Shown here: piece by piece, positions 43,494-53,826 of the stretch
Layout: every line of letters starts with the position of its first letter
Position numbering within the stretch: position 1 is the first letter of the stretch
NCBI GenBank assembly: GCA_021776475.1
Contig: JAJFFV010000005.1
Span: 1,178,001-1,242,000, forward strand
DNA: 64,000 nt
Source of the DNA: Parvularculaceae bacterium
Lineage (GTDB): Bacteria > Pseudomonadota > Alphaproteobacteria > Caulobacterales > Parvularculaceae
Reading direction: 5' to 3'
The notes under the pieces: generated by a model
What the model was told of the DNA's origin: nothing
Databases searched by the model: none
The model's input: only the letters and a program-made list of their open reading frames with translations
Program-made: the position numbers and the translations under genes

Positions 43494-43603
43494 TACTGAT
43501 TGTCGAGATTCAGGAGAAAAAGTTGGACGCTGGTCTCGTTTTTGCTATGCACCAGCTTCAGCTTGGCAATCGAGCCACCAGTTAAGATTCATGGAGAACA
43601 TTA

Positions 43604-44407
43604 ATGACTGAAATGCCACCGGTCGCCGATGCGCCACAGCTCGAGGGTACAATGTACCTGTTCCGAAAGCCGGAATTGCTGACCAAGGAAAAACATGGAG
43701 AATTGGGTGTTTCACGGCCGAAACGGCCTTTCGCTTTCTGCGATTCCGTGCGTGCCATTCCGATCACAATCAGCGAAATCGCACTGGTCCAGAAACATTA
43801 TCCAATTATTTTTGCAGATCCCCAAAACCCGATGCCAATGGCGGTTGTCGGCCTGATCGACGATGTGAATCTGTTCGTTGGTGAAAAGGACGGTGAGTGG
43901 GAACAGAACTGTTATGTTCCCGGCTATGTCCGCCGGTACCCCTTCGCACTCGCTGGCGACAAGGAATCCGACAAAATGGCGATCGTCATCGACAGCGAAT
44001 ATGAGGGGCTTTCAAAAAAAGCGGACGTGAAGTTCTTCGAGGGCGAAGATACTACCGACGAAACCAAGCGTGCGATGGAATATTGCAGCAATTACGAGCG
44101 TGATCGCCTGATGACGCAGCAATTCGCACAGGCCTTGGTCCAGTACGATCTCGTGACCAGCCAAGTTGCCCAGTTTACGCCGGAAGGCGGTGAGTCGCAG
44201 CCTTTTGCCCAGTACTCCGGTATTGAAGAAAAACGTCTGACGGATCTGGCGGATGACAAGTTCCTCGAATTGCGCAAGTCAAATATTTTGCCGATCCTCT
44301 ACGCACAACTTATGTCCATGGGGAACTGGCGCATGATCATGGATCGCCGGGTGCGACGTTTTGACCTTAAAGCAGATCAAGTGCTTCAACCGGTGACCAA
44401 GAAGTAG
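43604..44407 (+). CDS. SapC family protein
   Basis: 267 residues. The protein matches SapC, a family first named beside S-layer genes in Caulobacter relatives: FAFCDSVRAIPITISEIALV near the start, YPIIFADPQNPMPMAVVGL, NCYVPGYVRRYPFALAG and the C-terminal NWRMIMDRR. No signal peptide or catalytic motif is visible. Function remains unclear. A strong terminator hairpin follows at 44431-44462, so it is probably transcribed alone. Confidence 0.92.
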   Translation: MTEMPPVADAPQLEGTMYLFRKPELLTKEKHGELGVSRPKRPFAFCDSVRAIPITISEIALVQKHYPIIFADPQNPMPMAVVGLIDDVNLFVGEKDGEWEQNCYVPGYVRRYPFALAGDKESDKMAIVIDSEYEGLSKKADVKFFEGEDTTDETKRAMEYCSNYERDRLMTQQFAQALVQYDLVTSQVAQFTPEGGESQPFAQYSGIEEKRLTDLADDKFLELRKSNILPILYAQLMSMGNWRMIMDRRVRRFDLKADQVLQPVTKK

Positions 44408-44430
44408 GATTTATCCAAAACTAATGAAGG

Positions 44431-44462
44431 CCGCTGTCGGAATGATCGACAGCGGTTTTTTT
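44431..44462 (+). terminator. Rho-independent terminator after the SapC gene
   Basis: CCGCTGTCG and CGACAGCGG form a perfect 9-base stem around a 7-base loop, followed by seven T. It begins 24 bases after the SapC stop codon. Confidence 0.9.
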
Positions 44463-44554
44463 CTGGCCATAACAAGCCCGCGAGTGGCATGATCGACTGT
44501 AGCCACGGTCCTTTTCATGGGTCATGAAAGCGGTCAGTTGAGGTTTGTCAGGGA

Positions 44555-46708
44555 ATGATTATGCGGCGCTTATCGCTATTGCTGACCTGTTTCATCGCGG
44601 TGCTCTTTAGCGCCGGACCAGCACACACTGATGCCCGCTCCCGAGAAATTGTAACTGACAACGCTGTCAGCCGGCTGTTCAGCGAACAAGCTGGCATTGT
44701 CCCCGGTGAAAGTGTGGTGATCGGTTTTCACCAAAAGCTACGGGACGGCTGGCATGTATATTGGTCAAATCCGGGTGATTCAGGCCTGCCACTGGTATTA
44801 AAGTGGACGCTGCCGGAAGCTTTCAGCGCCGGAGACATTTGGTATCCTGTACCGCACCGCTTGCCTTTGGATACGCTCATCAATTATGGCCATGAAGGTG
44901 AGCCGACTTTTCTAATTGAGATAACTGCTCCAGCCAATGCTGAGCCGGGCACCAACGTCACATTTTCTGTCGATGCGACCTGGCTCATTTGCGACGACAT
45001 CTGTGTGCCGGAGCAAGGAATATTAGAGATCTCCCTGCCGGTAGTGTCTGAGTCTTTAGGGCCAGACCCTGAAGGCGAGTTCATCATCGGCGCAGCAAGA
45101 CAGCGCTTACCGGTTGAAGCTGATTTCACCGCGGACTTTTTTGATGCCGATGGTGTACCGGTCCTTCGTCTCAACACGGATCTATTTGATCAGGAAGATG
45201 AAACCCACTTCTTCCCGTTTGTCCCGTCTCTTATCGAGCCCGGTGGTAATGAAATCGTGACAACCGATGGGGACGGCTTGACGATCCAGTTCACAAAAGG
45301 GTTCGAATATGATCCGTCAACGATAGAAAAATTTGATGGTGTCGTGACAACCGGCAGTGGTGCGGATACCCAAGGCTTCGTCGTGCGCGCAACAAAGATT
45401 GATGCACCGGCTGATTTCGTTGTTGCCGCTGCGCCTTCCAGGTCAACGCCGACTACGGTCGGACAGTCTTCAGCACCTGGTCTCTTCGGTATCCTTTGGT
45501 TCGCTTTTCTCGGCGGCATTATCCTCAACGTGATGCCTTGCGTTTTTCCCGTGGTTTTCATCAAGGCAGCGAGCCTTGCCAGCGCAGCACACGAAGACCG
45601 AGGCGCGATACGAACACAAGGTCTTCTCTATACGGTTGGTGTGCTCGCCACTTTCGTCGCGCTCGCTGGCATTTTGATCGCGCTGCGCACTGCTGGTGAG
45701 CAAATTGGCTGGGGGTTCCATTTGCAGTCACCCATGATGGTGTCGGTCTTCGCCGTTGTGATTTTGCTCGTCGGGCTGAATCTCGCCGGGTTGTTTGAAG
45801 TTGCAACAAGCGTTCAAGGTCTAGGCTCTGGCCTTGCTGCTCGCAACGGTAACCTCGGCGCATTTTTCACCGGTCTCCTCGCCGTTGCGGTGGCCGCCCC
45901 GTGCATCGGACCGTTTCTGGGTGTGCCGGTGGGTTTTGCGCTGACCCAGCCAGCGGCGATCGGACTATCCGTTTTCGCGGTCATGGGACTCGGTCTGGCG
46001 CTCCCGTATCTCTTGATCTCCCTCATACCTGCTCTTGCTGGTCTGTTACCGAAACCTGGGGCCTGGATGGAAACATTCAAGCAACTCCTTTCGTTTGCCA
46101 TGTTTGCCACCTTGATCTGGTTGATATGGACACTGACATTACAGGCGGGCACAGATGGATTAGTGCTGCTTTTGTGTGCGCTTCTGATCGTCGGGTTTGC
46201 GGCCTGGGTTTATGGCAATGGTCAGCGGGCCGGCGGCGGCCTGACCTCTCGCTTGCTTGCGCTTGCCGCGTTGATAGGTGCTGGCGTTGTGATTGCTGAT
46301 ATTCAGCCGCAACCGCGCTCTGCGATCCGCACCTTTTCGTTGCCCGGAGAGGGCGATTTGAGTGAATTGCCGACAGCGATATTCAGCCAGGTAGACCTTG
46401 CCGAACTTCGAACAGCAGGGACGCCCGTTTTTGTTGATTTTACCGCCGCTTGGTGCGTTACCTGCCAGGTCAACAAACAACGCGTTCTAAAGCGGGCGGA
46501 CATCATCAACGCGTTTCATGAAAATGGTGTTGTATATATGGTGGCCGACTGGACCTTGCAGGATCCTGCAATCACACGGGCGCTGGAAGCACAGGGTCGC
46601 TCGGGTGTACCTTTGTATCTGTTTTATGCACCAGGCGCAGAAAATCCGGCCGTCCTCCCGCAAATGTTATCCGTAAAACTGATGCTGGAGACACTCTCTG
46701 GGCTATAG
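44555..46708 (+). CDS. DsbD/ScsB-family thiol:disulfide interchange protein
   Basis: 717 residues. A signal peptide precedes an N-terminal DsbD-alpha-like domain with WLICDDICVPEQG (C-x4-C). Eight or so membrane segments (about 310-590) contain NVMPCVFPVV and AVAVAAPCIGPF, whose two Cys relay electrons across the membrane. The C-terminal thioredoxin domain has FTAAWCVTCQVNK (C-x-x-C, about residue 639). This carries reducing power from the cytosol to periplasmic partners. The redoxin gene 36 bases downstream is a likely partner. Confidence 0.95.
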   Translation: MIMRRLSLLLTCFIAVLFSAGPAHTDARSREIVTDNAVSRLFSEQAGIVPGESVVIGFHQKLRDGWHVYWSNPGDSGLPLVLKWTLPEAFSAGDIWYPVPHRLPLDTLINYGHEGEPTFLIEITAPANAEPGTNVTFSVDATWLICDDICVPEQGILEISLPVVSESLGPDPEGEFIIGAARQRLPVEADFTADFFDADGVPVLRLNTDLFDQEDETHFFPFVPSLIEPGGNEIVTTDGDGLTIQFTKGFEYDPSTIEKFDGVVTTGSGADTQGFVVRATKIDAPADFVVAAAPSRSTPTTVGQSSAPGLFGILWFAFLGGIILNVMPCVFPVVFIKAASLASAAHEDRGAIRTQGLLYTVGVLATFVALAGILIALRTAGEQIGWGFHLQSPMMVSVFAVVILLVGLNLAGLFEVATSVQGLGSGLAARNGNLGAFFTGLLAVAVAAPCIGPFLGVPVGFALTQPAAIGLSVFAVMGLGLALPYLLISLIPALAGLLPKPGAWMETFKQLLSFAMFATLIWLIWTLTLQAGTDGLVLLLCALLIVGFAAWVYGNGQRAGGGLTSRLLALAALIGAGVVIADIQPQPRSAIRTFSLPGEGDLSELPTAIFSQVDLAELRTAGTPVFVDFTAAWCVTCQVNKQRVLKRADIINAFHENGVVYMVADWTLQDPAITRALEAQGRSGVPLYLFYAPGAENPAVLPQMLSVKLMLETLSGL

Positions 46709-46744
46709 TCGTACGATGGATCTACTTGGAAAAGGAGACATAAG

Positions 46745-47350
46745 ATGAAACTTGCAACTCTCTGCCTTGGCTTTGTCATGGTTGCGGCATTTGTACCGGT
46801 GAGCGCGGCGGCGCCCACGGTCGGTGAGACAACCCCAGCGTTTAGTGTCACCACTATTGACGATGTTGCACTGACCAACGCTTCGCTGGCAGATACGGTG
46901 TACGTGTTTGAGTGGACCAACCATGAATGTCCGTTCGTTCGCAAACACTACCACGCCGGTAATATGCAGATGACCCAGGAACAAACCATTGCAGATGGCG
47001 CAGTCTGGATCACTGTCATCTCATCTGCGCCGGGCAAGCAGGGTCACCTGAACGAAGACGAAGCGCGGGAGTTGACCACTTCTCGCGGCGCACAGCCAAC
47101 CCATATTGTGCTCGATGAAGACGGCACATTAGGTCATCTGTTTGAGGCCAAGACGACGCCGCACATGTACGTTTCTGACAGAACAGATACGTTGCGGTAT
47201 GCTGGTGCGATCGATTCGATCCCATCCGCCAATAAGAAAGACATAGACAAGGCTGAAAACTATGTGCTTGCTGCCGTCAGCAGCATCAATGCAGGCCTAG
47301 AAGTCGCGACCAAGCAATCTCAGCCCTATGGTTGTTCAATAAAATACTGA
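46745..47350 (+). CDS. secreted redoxin/AhpC-like thioredoxin-fold protein
   Basis: 201 residues with a signal peptide ending VSAAA. The fold is thioredoxin-like: [16 protein letters not shown], then [16 protein letters not shown] (peroxidatic-like Cys about residue 64 in C-P-F-V), then [15 protein letters not shown]. There is only one Cys in the active motif, and a second Cys lies near the C-terminus (YGCSIKY). The gene follows the DsbD-family gene, so it may be reduced by it. A terminator hairpin follows at 47376-47398. Confidence 0.85.
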   Translation: MKLATLCLGFVMVAAFVPVSAAAPTVGETTPAFSVTTIDDVALTNASLADTVYVFEWTNHECPFVRKHYHAGNMQMTQEQTIADGAVWITVISSAPGKQGHLNEDEARELTTSRGAQPTHIVLDEDGTLGHLFEAKTTPHMYVSDRTDTLRYAGAIDSIPSANKKDIDKAENYVLAAVSSINAGLEVATKQSQPYGCSIKY

Positions 47351-47375
47351 CCCGGTTTTTCGCAAAATATCAAAC

Positions 47376-47398
47376 CCCGGCGTAAAGCCGGGTTTTTT
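47376..47398 (+). terminator. Rho-independent terminator after redoxin gene
   Basis: CCCGGC, loop GTAAA, GCCGGG, then six T. It begins 26 bases after the redoxin stop and separates it from pgi. Confidence 0.85.
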
Positions 47399-47462
47399 GT
47401 TGGGCGGGTTCTGGGGATCGCGCTATAGGTCTTCAAGGACATTTCGCAAGGGCAATGGACCG

Positions 47463-49133
47463 ATGGACGCAACACCCCTGACGCAACTTGAAGAGTGGCA
47501 ATCACTTGGCGCCCATGCTGAGGAGATGAAGTCACGACACATGCGCGATTTGTTCGCCCATGATACGGATCGGGCCCGACGCTTTGTGGGGAACGCGGCC
47601 GGCTTGTTTGTTGACTATTCAAAAAATCTTATTACGGACGAAACTATCGAAAAGCTGCTGGCGCTTGCCGACACTCAGGCGCTGACGGAACGTCGCGCCG
47701 CTATGTTTTCAGGTGCCAGAATAAACCAAACGGAAGACCGTGCCGTCCTTCACGTCGCGCTCCGTGACGACGCCCTCGGTAAATATCTGGTCGGCGGTGA
47801 AGACGTCATGCCCCTGATCGAGGCAGAACGTGCACGGATGAAATCGTTCTGCGAGAAGGTTCATCAGGGCATATTTTCAGGTTATACTGGCAAACCTCTG
47901 ACCAGCGTCGTCAATATTGGCATCGGCGGCTCTGATCTTGGTCCTATGATGGTGACGGAAGCGCTCACTCCTTACAGGATTGACGGCCGAAAAACGCATT
48001 TTGTCTCTAATGTCGATGGTACACACCTTGCCGAAGCGTTGAATGACTGCGATTCCGAAACAACTCTATTTGTGATCGCGTCAAAAACATTCACAACACA
48101 AGAAACCATGACGAATGCGGCTTCAGCGCGTGACTGGTTTCTTGCCAGGGGTGGTTGTGAAAAGGATGTTAGCAAACACTTTGTCGCTCTATCCACGAAC
48201 ACCAAGGCGGTCAAATCTTTTGGTATCGATACTGCCAATATGTTCCGTTTTTGGGATTGGGTTGGTGGGCGCTATTCCTTGTGGTCTGCAATCGGTTTGT
48301 CGGTTGCCCTTCAGATTGGGTACGACAATTTCGAGAAATTGCTTTCCGGCGCCCGAGAAATGGACCAGCATTTTGAGACGGCGCCATTGCTTGACAACCT
48401 GCCGGTTATACTGGCGCTGATAGGTGTATGGAACCGTAACTTCCTGGAGATCGGGACTCACGCCATTCTGCCATACAATCAACATCTGCACCGGTTGCCA
48501 GCCTACCTCCAACAAGCGGATATGGAATCAAACGGGAAAGGCGCGAGCATTAATGGAGCGCCTGTGCAATGGGCGACTGGCCCTGTGATCTTCGGGGAAG
48601 CTGGCACAAACGGCCAACATGCGTTCTATCAGCTTATCCATCAGGGAACGGATGTAGTTTCGTCGGATTTTATCGGGTCAGCGTTGAGCCATAATTCAGT
48701 CGGTGACCATCATGAGAAACTACTCGCCAATTTCCTTGCACAGCCAGAAGCATTGATGCGGGGCAAGCGTTTGGAGGACGTGATCGCGGAATTGTCGGCT
48801 AGCGGTATGAGTGATGATGAAATCGAAAAAATGGCTGCGCATAAAAGGTTTCCGGGCAACAGACCAACCAATTCAATCCTTATGGAAACATTAACACCTG
48901 CAACCCTCGGCGCTTTGATTGCGCTGTATGAGCACAAGATTTTCTGTCAGGGCATTATCTGGGGTATCAATTCATTTGATCAATGGGGCGTGGAGCTTGG
49001 CAAAGCATTGGCGCAAGTGATCTTGCCAGAAATTGCCAGCATCGGCGAAGCAAAGGCGGCTGCGACCCGTCATGATGATTCTACAAACGGCCTCATTGAC
49101 CGAATTAATCAGATAAGGAAGAATGCAAAATGA
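47463..49133 (+). CDS. pgi: glucose-6-phosphate isomerase
   Basis: 556 residues from the ATG at 47463. Sugar-phosphate isomerase motifs are clear: [18 protein letters not shown] (about 146-163), [17 protein letters not shown] (about 203-219), [11 protein letters not shown] (about 270) and the C-terminal ESNGKGAS and [15 protein letters not shown] (about 375-395). The catalytic Glu is in QADMESNGK and the His in [10 protein letters not shown]. It interconverts glucose-6-phosphate and fructose-6-phosphate. Two bases after its stop codon a periplasmic PPIase frame opens, but I prefer the later start of that gene. Confidence 0.97.
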   Translation: MDATPLTQLEEWQSLGAHAEEMKSRHMRDLFAHDTDRARRFVGNAAGLFVDYSKNLITDETIEKLLALADTQALTERRAAMFSGARINQTEDRAVLHVALRDDALGKYLVGGEDVMPLIEAERARMKSFCEKVHQGIFSGYTGKPLTSVVNIGIGGSDLGPMMVTEALTPYRIDGRKTHFVSNVDGTHLAEALNDCDSETTLFVIASKTFTTQETMTNAASARDWFLARGGCEKDVSKHFVALSTNTKAVKSFGIDTANMFRFWDWVGGRYSLWSAIGLSVALQIGYDNFEKLLSGAREMDQHFETAPLLDNLPVILALIGVWNRNFLEIGTHAILPYNQHLHRLPAYLQQADMESNGKGASINGAPVQWATGPVIFGEAGTNGQHAFYQLIHQGTDVVSSDFIGSALSHNSVGDHHEKLLANFLAQPEALMRGKRLEDVIAELSASGMSDDEIEKMAAHKRFPGNRPTNSILMETLTPATLGALIALYEHKIFCQGIIWGINSFDQWGVELGKALAQVILPEIASIGEAKAAATRHDDSTNGLIDRINQIRKNAK

Positions 49134-49186
49134 GGGCAAATGGTAGGCCGGGTACCCTCACAGGGCTCACCGCACGAGGGACTTGG

Positions 49187-49789
49187 ATGCGCACTTTTTT
49201 TGTTACTCTTGTGCTTGCTGTTTTCGCCTCCCCGGGGAGTGTCCGTGCGGAAGACGATTTTATTTATATCCGCATGGAAACAAGCATGGGTGATATTTAT
49301 CTGGCACTCAACGAAACCAAAGCCCCTGCGACGGTTGACAATTTTCTCACATACGCAAGAAGTGGATATTATGACCGGATGATATTTCATCGCGTTGCAC
49401 CAGGCCGGTTAGTTCAAGGTGGTGGCTATAACCGTTCCCTGTACGAACGGGAAAAGCGCGATCCAATCGTCAACGAGGCTGACAATGGCTTGAAGAACCT
49501 GCGTGGTGCCATCGCGATGGCGCGCAATGATGAGCCGGATTCTGCGCAGTCGCAGTTTTACATCAATACCAAAGATAACCCAGAGCTTGACCACCAGGGC
49601 AAAGAATACAAGCTTGAGTGGGGCTACGCCGTCTTTGGTACGGTCGTGGCTGGCATGCAGGTGGTTGATGCGATCAGTGCAGTGCCGACGGAAGGCCGCA
49701 AGCAATTTGAAGCCGACGTGCCGGTAGAGCATATTTATATCAGCGCCTTAAACCAGATTTCGGTAGAGGAAGTGCCCGCAACAGAATGA
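49187..49789 (+). CDS. periplasmic cyclophilin-type peptidyl-prolyl isomerase
   Basis: 200 residues from ATG 49187, chosen because it gives a signal peptide (cleaved near SVRAED) and follows GAGGGA. Starting at 49130 would add 19 residues before the signal and overlap the pgi stop. The cyclophilin core has [36 protein letters not shown] (active-site Arg in F-H-R) and [18 protein letters not shown]. It should catalyse proline isomerisation during periplasmic folding. Its stop overlaps the PPK2 start (ATGA). Confidence 0.92.
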   Translation: MRTFFVTLVLAVFASPGSVRAEDDFIYIRMETSMGDIYLALNETKAPATVDNFLTYARSGYYDRMIFHRVAPGRLVQGGGYNRSLYEREKRDPIVNEADNGLKNLRGAIAMARNDEPDSAQSQFYINTKDNPELDHQGKEYKLEWGYAVFGTVVAGMQVVDAISAVPTEGRKQFEADVPVEHIYISALNQISVEEVPATE

Positions 49790-50676
49790 CAGAAACGATC
49801 TCAAAACCTGTCCGACTCAACGTCGGCGGAAAACCGCGAACGTTCGATATAGATGATCCGGAACGGCCAAACTGGATTCAGGAAAATAGCTTGTCTTCAG
49901 GTGGCTATCCTCACGAGAGAAAACTCGACTGGGATGACTATGAAGATCAGCTGGAAGAGCTTCAGAAGGAATTAGTCAAAGTTCAATACTGGCAACAGGA
50001 AAGTGGCGCCCGTATCATAATGTTACTTGAAGGACGTGATGCCGCCGGCAAGGGCGGCACGATCAAAGCGATTACACAATACATGAATCCGCGTCATACC
50101 CGTGTGGTCGCATTACCAAAACCGACAGACCGGGAACGTCATCAGTGGTACTTTCAACGATACGTAAGTCATTTTCCAACGGGCGGAGAAATGGTTCTAT
50201 TTGATCGATCCTGGTACAACCGCGCCGGGGTTGAGCCGGTTATGGGTTTTTGCACGAAACAACAGCACGCTTCCTTTTTAGAAGAGACACCACGGTTTGA
50301 GAATATGATTGTGGACGAAGGTATTCACCTGTTCAAGTTCTGGCTCAATGTCGGGCGCGAGATGCAGCTGAAACGGTTTCACGACCGGCGGCATAATCCG
50401 CTGAAAATATGGAAACTGTCACCGATGGACCTGAAAGCGCTTGGGAAGTGGCGTGACTATACAAACGCACGCAATCTGATGCTTCAAAAAACCCACACAG
50501 AGCATGCGCCATGGACGGTTGTCCGCTCCAACGACAAGCGGCGTGCCCGCCTGAACACAATCCGACATGTTCTGAAGGCGCTAGACTATGATGGAAAAAA
50601 AGAGAAGAATATCGGCAAAATTGATCCTCTTGTGTTAGGACACGGGAGAGAATTTCTGGCTGATCACGAGGAGTGA
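49786..50676 (+). CDS. ppk2: polyphosphate kinase 2
   Basis: 296 residues. Walker A is [13 protein letters not shown] (about 82-94) and Walker [21 protein letters not shown] (about 145), with the lid helix landmark [19 protein letters not shown] (about 200). These are the marks of PPK2 class I, which makes NTP from NDP and polyphosphate. Length fits. It begins inside the stop of the cyclophilin gene, an unexpected coupling of a cytosolic kinase to a periplasmic chaperone. Confidence 0.95.
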   Translation: MTETISKPVRLNVGGKPRTFDIDDPERPNWIQENSLSSGGYPHERKLDWDDYEDQLEELQKELVKVQYWQQESGARIIMLLEGRDAAGKGGTIKAITQYMNPRHTRVVALPKPTDRERHQWYFQRYVSHFPTGGEMVLFDRSWYNRAGVEPVMGFCTKQQHASFLEETPRFENMIVDEGIHLFKFWLNVGREMQLKRFHDRRHNPLKIWKLSPMDLKALGKWRDYTNARNLMLQKTHTEHAPWTVVRSNDKRRARLNTIRHVLKALDYDGKKEKNIGKIDPLVLGHGREFLADHEE

Positions 50677-50709
50677 TGAGCGGGTACAAGCAATAGACGG
50701 GGAATTGAG

Positions 50710-51135
50710 ATGATTAGGACTTTCCTTTTGGCCAGTTTCGCATTGCTGCTTGCCGCCTGTGAAAGCACGCCGCGGCGCGCGGATTGTTATGACGGTGGTG
50801 CCTTCTTCTGTTTGACGATCCAATCGCAGGTCGAGCGGCAGTATGATCTTCGAGGAGACGCGAAACTTTATTTCGTACGAACGGCGTATGCCAACTATTA
50901 CATATTTGAAGGCTCTCCAGCAAATGTTAGCTCTGTTCATAAAAGGAATATGAAACCATTCAAATCCTCCAGGGTAAAAGCGGAATATTCTGTGTTTTAC
51001 GACAATGGGTATTATCAGGCCTATATTCGCCGTCCGAAGGACAGTCAAAGGCCAGAAATGCACATCTGGACCGAGTCTCGCAACAATGATCCAGAGGAAA
51101 TCGATATTATCCTGAGGCGCCTTCGCTTGTACTAA
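50710..51135 (+). CDS. hypothetical lipoprotein, 141 residues
   Basis: The signal ends ALLLAAC and is followed by a short linker. Two further Cys (ADCYDGGAFFC, residues about 26-34) could form a disulfide. The rest is beta-rich, with many aromatic residues (YANYYIFEG, SVFYDNGYYQAYI). I recognise no family. It begins 33 bases after the PPK2 stop, so it may be in the same transcript. Confidence 0.65.
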   Translation: MIRTFLLASFALLLAACESTPRRADCYDGGAFFCLTIQSQVERQYDLRGDAKLYFVRTAYANYYIFEGSPANVSSVHKRNMKPFKSSRVKAEYSVFYDNGYYQAYIRRPKDSQRPEMHIWTESRNNDPEEIDIILRRLRLY

Positions 51136-51216
51136 ACGCTCGGGCGCGACTGCGAGTAACTATCATTCAGCAGAATATTTTTTGACTTGTTGTCGCAGGC
51201 TGCCTATTTTTGCAGC

Positions 51217-52149
51217 ATGTTTAATAGTTTATCGTCGGCCCCAGCGGGTGCCAGATGGGCATTGGCCGCAACAGGCATATCCATCAGTGTGGCGCTCATC
51301 CTTATTATTGCAAAGTTAATGGCCTGGCAGTTGTCGGGGTCAGCAGCGATCCTCGGCTCTCTTGCCGATTCAGGCATGGATCTTGTCGGCAGCCTTATTG
51401 CGTTTGCCGGCGTGAGGTGGGCTGCAGAACCAGCCGACCATGAGCATCGGTTTGGCCATCATAAAGCAGAGGCTATGGCTGGCCTTGCTCAAGTCATCCT
51501 CATTTCCGGATCAGCCCTCTTTGTACTGAAGGAAAGCCTGGTGCGATTTGCATCGCCAGAACCGTTGGCAGCGGGAAACCTTGCAATGGGTGTTATGGCG
51601 CTTTCTTTATTACTATCGATCGGTCTGATCGCATTTCAAACCGTCGCCATCCGCAAAACCGGCTCTCTCGCCGTAGAAGGGGATCGCGCGCATTATCTCG
51701 GTGATGTTGTTGCCAATGCCGGTACGCTGCTTGCCGTCATCTTGGCGGTACAGTTTGGTTGGCTATTGGCTGACGCCATCGCCGGGTTAGCAGCGGCCGC
51801 ATTCTTGGGGTTCTCGGCTATGTCCATCGGCCGAAAAGTGATACCGCAACTGATGGACCAGGAGCTTTCAGATAAGGACCGGGACCTGATTACCGGCCTG
51901 ATCACGAAGGATGAAGATGTCCTCGGATATCATGCGTTGCGCACCCGAAAAGCAGGCGACCGGGTCTACATACAGCTGCATCTCGAATTGAGGCCAGATC
52001 TGACCTTGCTCATGGCTCACGAAATTGCCGAGCGGGTTGAAGCAAGTCTTCATACGGCCTTTCCAGGCGCTGACATCATTTTCCACCAGGACCCGCACGG
52101 GGAGGCTGATGCGCATGATATTTCTGAGCAACCGCTGCCGAGCACATAG
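51217..52149 (+). CDS. cation diffusion facilitator transporter (FieF/YiiP-like)
   Basis: 310 residues from the ATG at 51217. Six membrane segments. Metal-site residues are visible: SLADSGMDLVGSLIAF (D-x3-D in helix 2, about 50-65), DHEHRFGHHKAEAMAGL (about 80) and DRAHYLGDVVANAGTL (H-x3-D in helix 5, about 160). A cytoplasmic ferredoxin-like C-terminal domain follows (about 210-295), with HLELRP. It exports divalent metals such as Zn or Fe in exchange for H+. A polar, His-containing tail ends the protein. Confidence 0.93.
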   Translation: MFNSLSSAPAGARWALAATGISISVALILIIAKLMAWQLSGSAAILGSLADSGMDLVGSLIAFAGVRWAAEPADHEHRFGHHKAEAMAGLAQVILISGSALFVLKESLVRFASPEPLAAGNLAMGVMALSLLLSIGLIAFQTVAIRKTGSLAVEGDRAHYLGDVVANAGTLLAVILAVQFGWLLADAIAGLAAAAFLGFSAMSIGRKVIPQLMDQELSDKDRDLITGLITKDEDVLGYHALRTRKAGDRVYIQLHLELRPDLTLLMAHEIAERVEASLHTAFPGADIIFHQDPHGEADAHDISEQPLPST

Positions 52150-52245
52150 CGGTAACCGGCGCAGCACTAGAAAATCATTTTTAAAACAGTGTCTTACAAG
52201 CTGATCGGTGGAGTTGCGAACACGGATTTGGGCTTAAAATATTCG

Positions 52246-52286
52246 TTGACAACAATTGTATCGATCGCTACACAATGAAATGTAGC
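52246..52286 (+). promoter_or_regulatory. promoter and inverted repeat upstream of TetR regulator
   Basis: TTGACA at 52246-52251 has TACACA 17 bases downstream (52269-52274), a plausible -35/-10 pair. Overlapping the latter, GCTACA and TGTAGC (52267-52272 and 52281-52286) form a perfect inverted repeat with an 8-base centre. This is the position for autorepression by the TetR protein whose gene starts at 52314. The binding is inferred. Confidence 0.5.
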
Positions 52287-52313
52287 AAACATTACAATTT
52301 CTGACAGAAAAAC

Positions 52314-53051
52314 ATGATGACCAGCATCGCCGCAACTATTCAAAACACTGACCAGCGACTGGCTCGCGGGGCGCGCACTCAACAGAAGATCCTTGCTGCA
52401 GCTTTGGGTATTCTCGGAGACCACGGGTACGGGGCGTTGAGCATATCTGGGATCTGCACGCGTGCCGGTGTTTCGCCGACATCGCTGTATCATCACTTCG
52501 GCGATAAGGCTGGTCTTTTGTCTGCGATGATCGATGAATCACTTGTCCGGAACACACAGCGGTATCTCTCCAGTATGGCAGGCCTCGTCTCTCCTCTCGA
52601 TCAACTGGACGCCTTTATGGCCTCAGTGCGTCAGGTCTTTGTCGATGACGCTCAGAATTCGAGTGCGATTTTGTCGGCTTTGTCGCAAGCACGCGGCGAG
52701 GCGACCGAAATCGCCGAGACGATCGGTGCTGCCCGGCAACGGGTCTGGGCGTTCATGGCCGGGAAGTTTGCTGAGTATTTCAAGGTTGAGGATGGGCTTA
52801 TCCTTGCCCATATTTTTTCGGCGTTTTCCAGCTATATCCCGCAAGTTCGTCAGGACCCTGACAGTGCGGAAGACGTTGAGGCCCTTTTTACGACGTTGCG
52901 TACCGTTTTGCTAATAATCGGCGCGGCTATCCAGCCGGATTTGATGAAGGATGAGAAATATGCCGCTGCTGTGGAAGTCGCAAGGCGCGAGCTTCTGCAA
53001 AATCCGGCGGTGGGAAATCAACCGCGTTCAGTAATTGCAGCGAAAGAATGA
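52314..53051 (+). CDS. TetR/AcrR family regulator preceding the Coq4-like gene
   Basis: 245 residues. The DNA-binding part is QQKILAAALGILGDHGYGAL and GVSPTSLYHHFGDKAGL (about residues 23-66). The C-terminal domain looks like that of QacR/FadR-type regulators but does not point to a specific ligand. Its stop overlaps the start of the Coq4-family gene (ATGA at 53048). The shared transcript suggests it controls that gene and itself through the repeat at 52267-52286. Confidence 0.93.
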   Translation: MMTSIAATIQNTDQRLARGARTQQKILAAALGILGDHGYGALSISGICTRAGVSPTSLYHHFGDKAGLLSAMIDESLVRNTQRYLSSMAGLVSPLDQLDAFMASVRQVFVDDAQNSSAILSALSQARGEATEIAETIGAARQRVWAFMAGKFAEYFKVEDGLILAHIFSAFSSYIPQVRQDPDSAEDVEALFTTLRTVLLIIGAAIQPDLMKDEKYAAAVEVARRELLQNPAVGNQPRSVIAAKE

Positions 53052-53824
53052 AAGAAAAAACCATGACGATTGACCCACGATATAATATGAAGTTTGAACC
53101 GGTAAAAGCAATGAAGGCGACCGGCAAGTTCCTCAATAACAAGGAAGACACATCACAGGTGTTTCGCATTATGAGCGCCCTTGATGGTGGTCAGAGCGAG
53201 AAGAATTTTCAACGTTTTAAAACGACGCAAACTGGCAGCATGGTCCTGGCGGAAAATAGAAGCCTGTTTGAGGCGTTGTGCGATCGCGACCATTTGAGAA
53301 GCTGCCCTGAAGGCAGTTTGGGGCGGGCCTATCTCGACTTCGTGACGCGTGAAGGCCTGTCGCCGGAAGGATTTCAGGCCGAGATCGAGGCGGCCGACGA
53401 AGAGATGGCGCATATTTCACCTGAGCGGTTGCAGCTGCGCATGCGGATCAGGCACGCCCATGATCTGTGGCATATCTTGACAGGCTATGGCCGCGACACG
53501 GTCGGGGAAGTGGCGCTGCTCGGCTTCACATATGCGCAGACGGGTATTCTCGGGTTTGCCTATCTTGGCACGATGGTCGGTTTCAAGGCCAAGCGCGAGT
53601 TTGAGGCAATGCCGGTTTTTGCCTGCTTCAAGGAAGGTTATGAGATCGGCAAGAAGGCTGGCTGGCTGATCGAGGCCGACTGGGAAAACTTGTTTCACCT
53701 GCCGCTCGAGCAGGTCCGCGAGATGTTCAGCATAGATCAGCCGGTCAAGTATTTTGGCATTGCTGAGCGGGCGGCCGAACGCGATCTTGAATTACGCAAA
53801 GAGCTGGCTGCTATCGCTGCTTAG
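53048..53824 (+). CDS. Coq4 family protein
   Basis: 258 residues. The motif HDLWHILTGYGRDTVGE gives H138-D139-x-x-H142-x11-E154, the metal-binding signature of Coq4. The eukaryotic protein organises ubiquinone biosynthesis and has recently been linked to C1 modification of the ring. In bacteria the family is poorly studied. It starts within the TetR stop. Nearby genes do not include other ubiquinone genes, but the window does hold a polyprenyl synthase. It converges on the msrA pair. Confidence 0.9.
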   Translation: MKEKTMTIDPRYNMKFEPVKAMKATGKFLNNKEDTSQVFRIMSALDGGQSEKNFQRFKTTQTGSMVLAENRSLFEALCDRDHLRSCPEGSLGRAYLDFVTREGLSPEGFQAEIEAADEEMAHISPERLQLRMRIRHAHDLWHILTGYGRDTVGEVALLGFTYAQTGILGFAYLGTMVGFKAKREFEAMPVFACFKEGYEIGKKAGWLIEADWENLFHLPLEQVREMFSIDQPVKYFGIAERAAERDLELRKELAAIAA

Positions 53825-53826
53825 TG

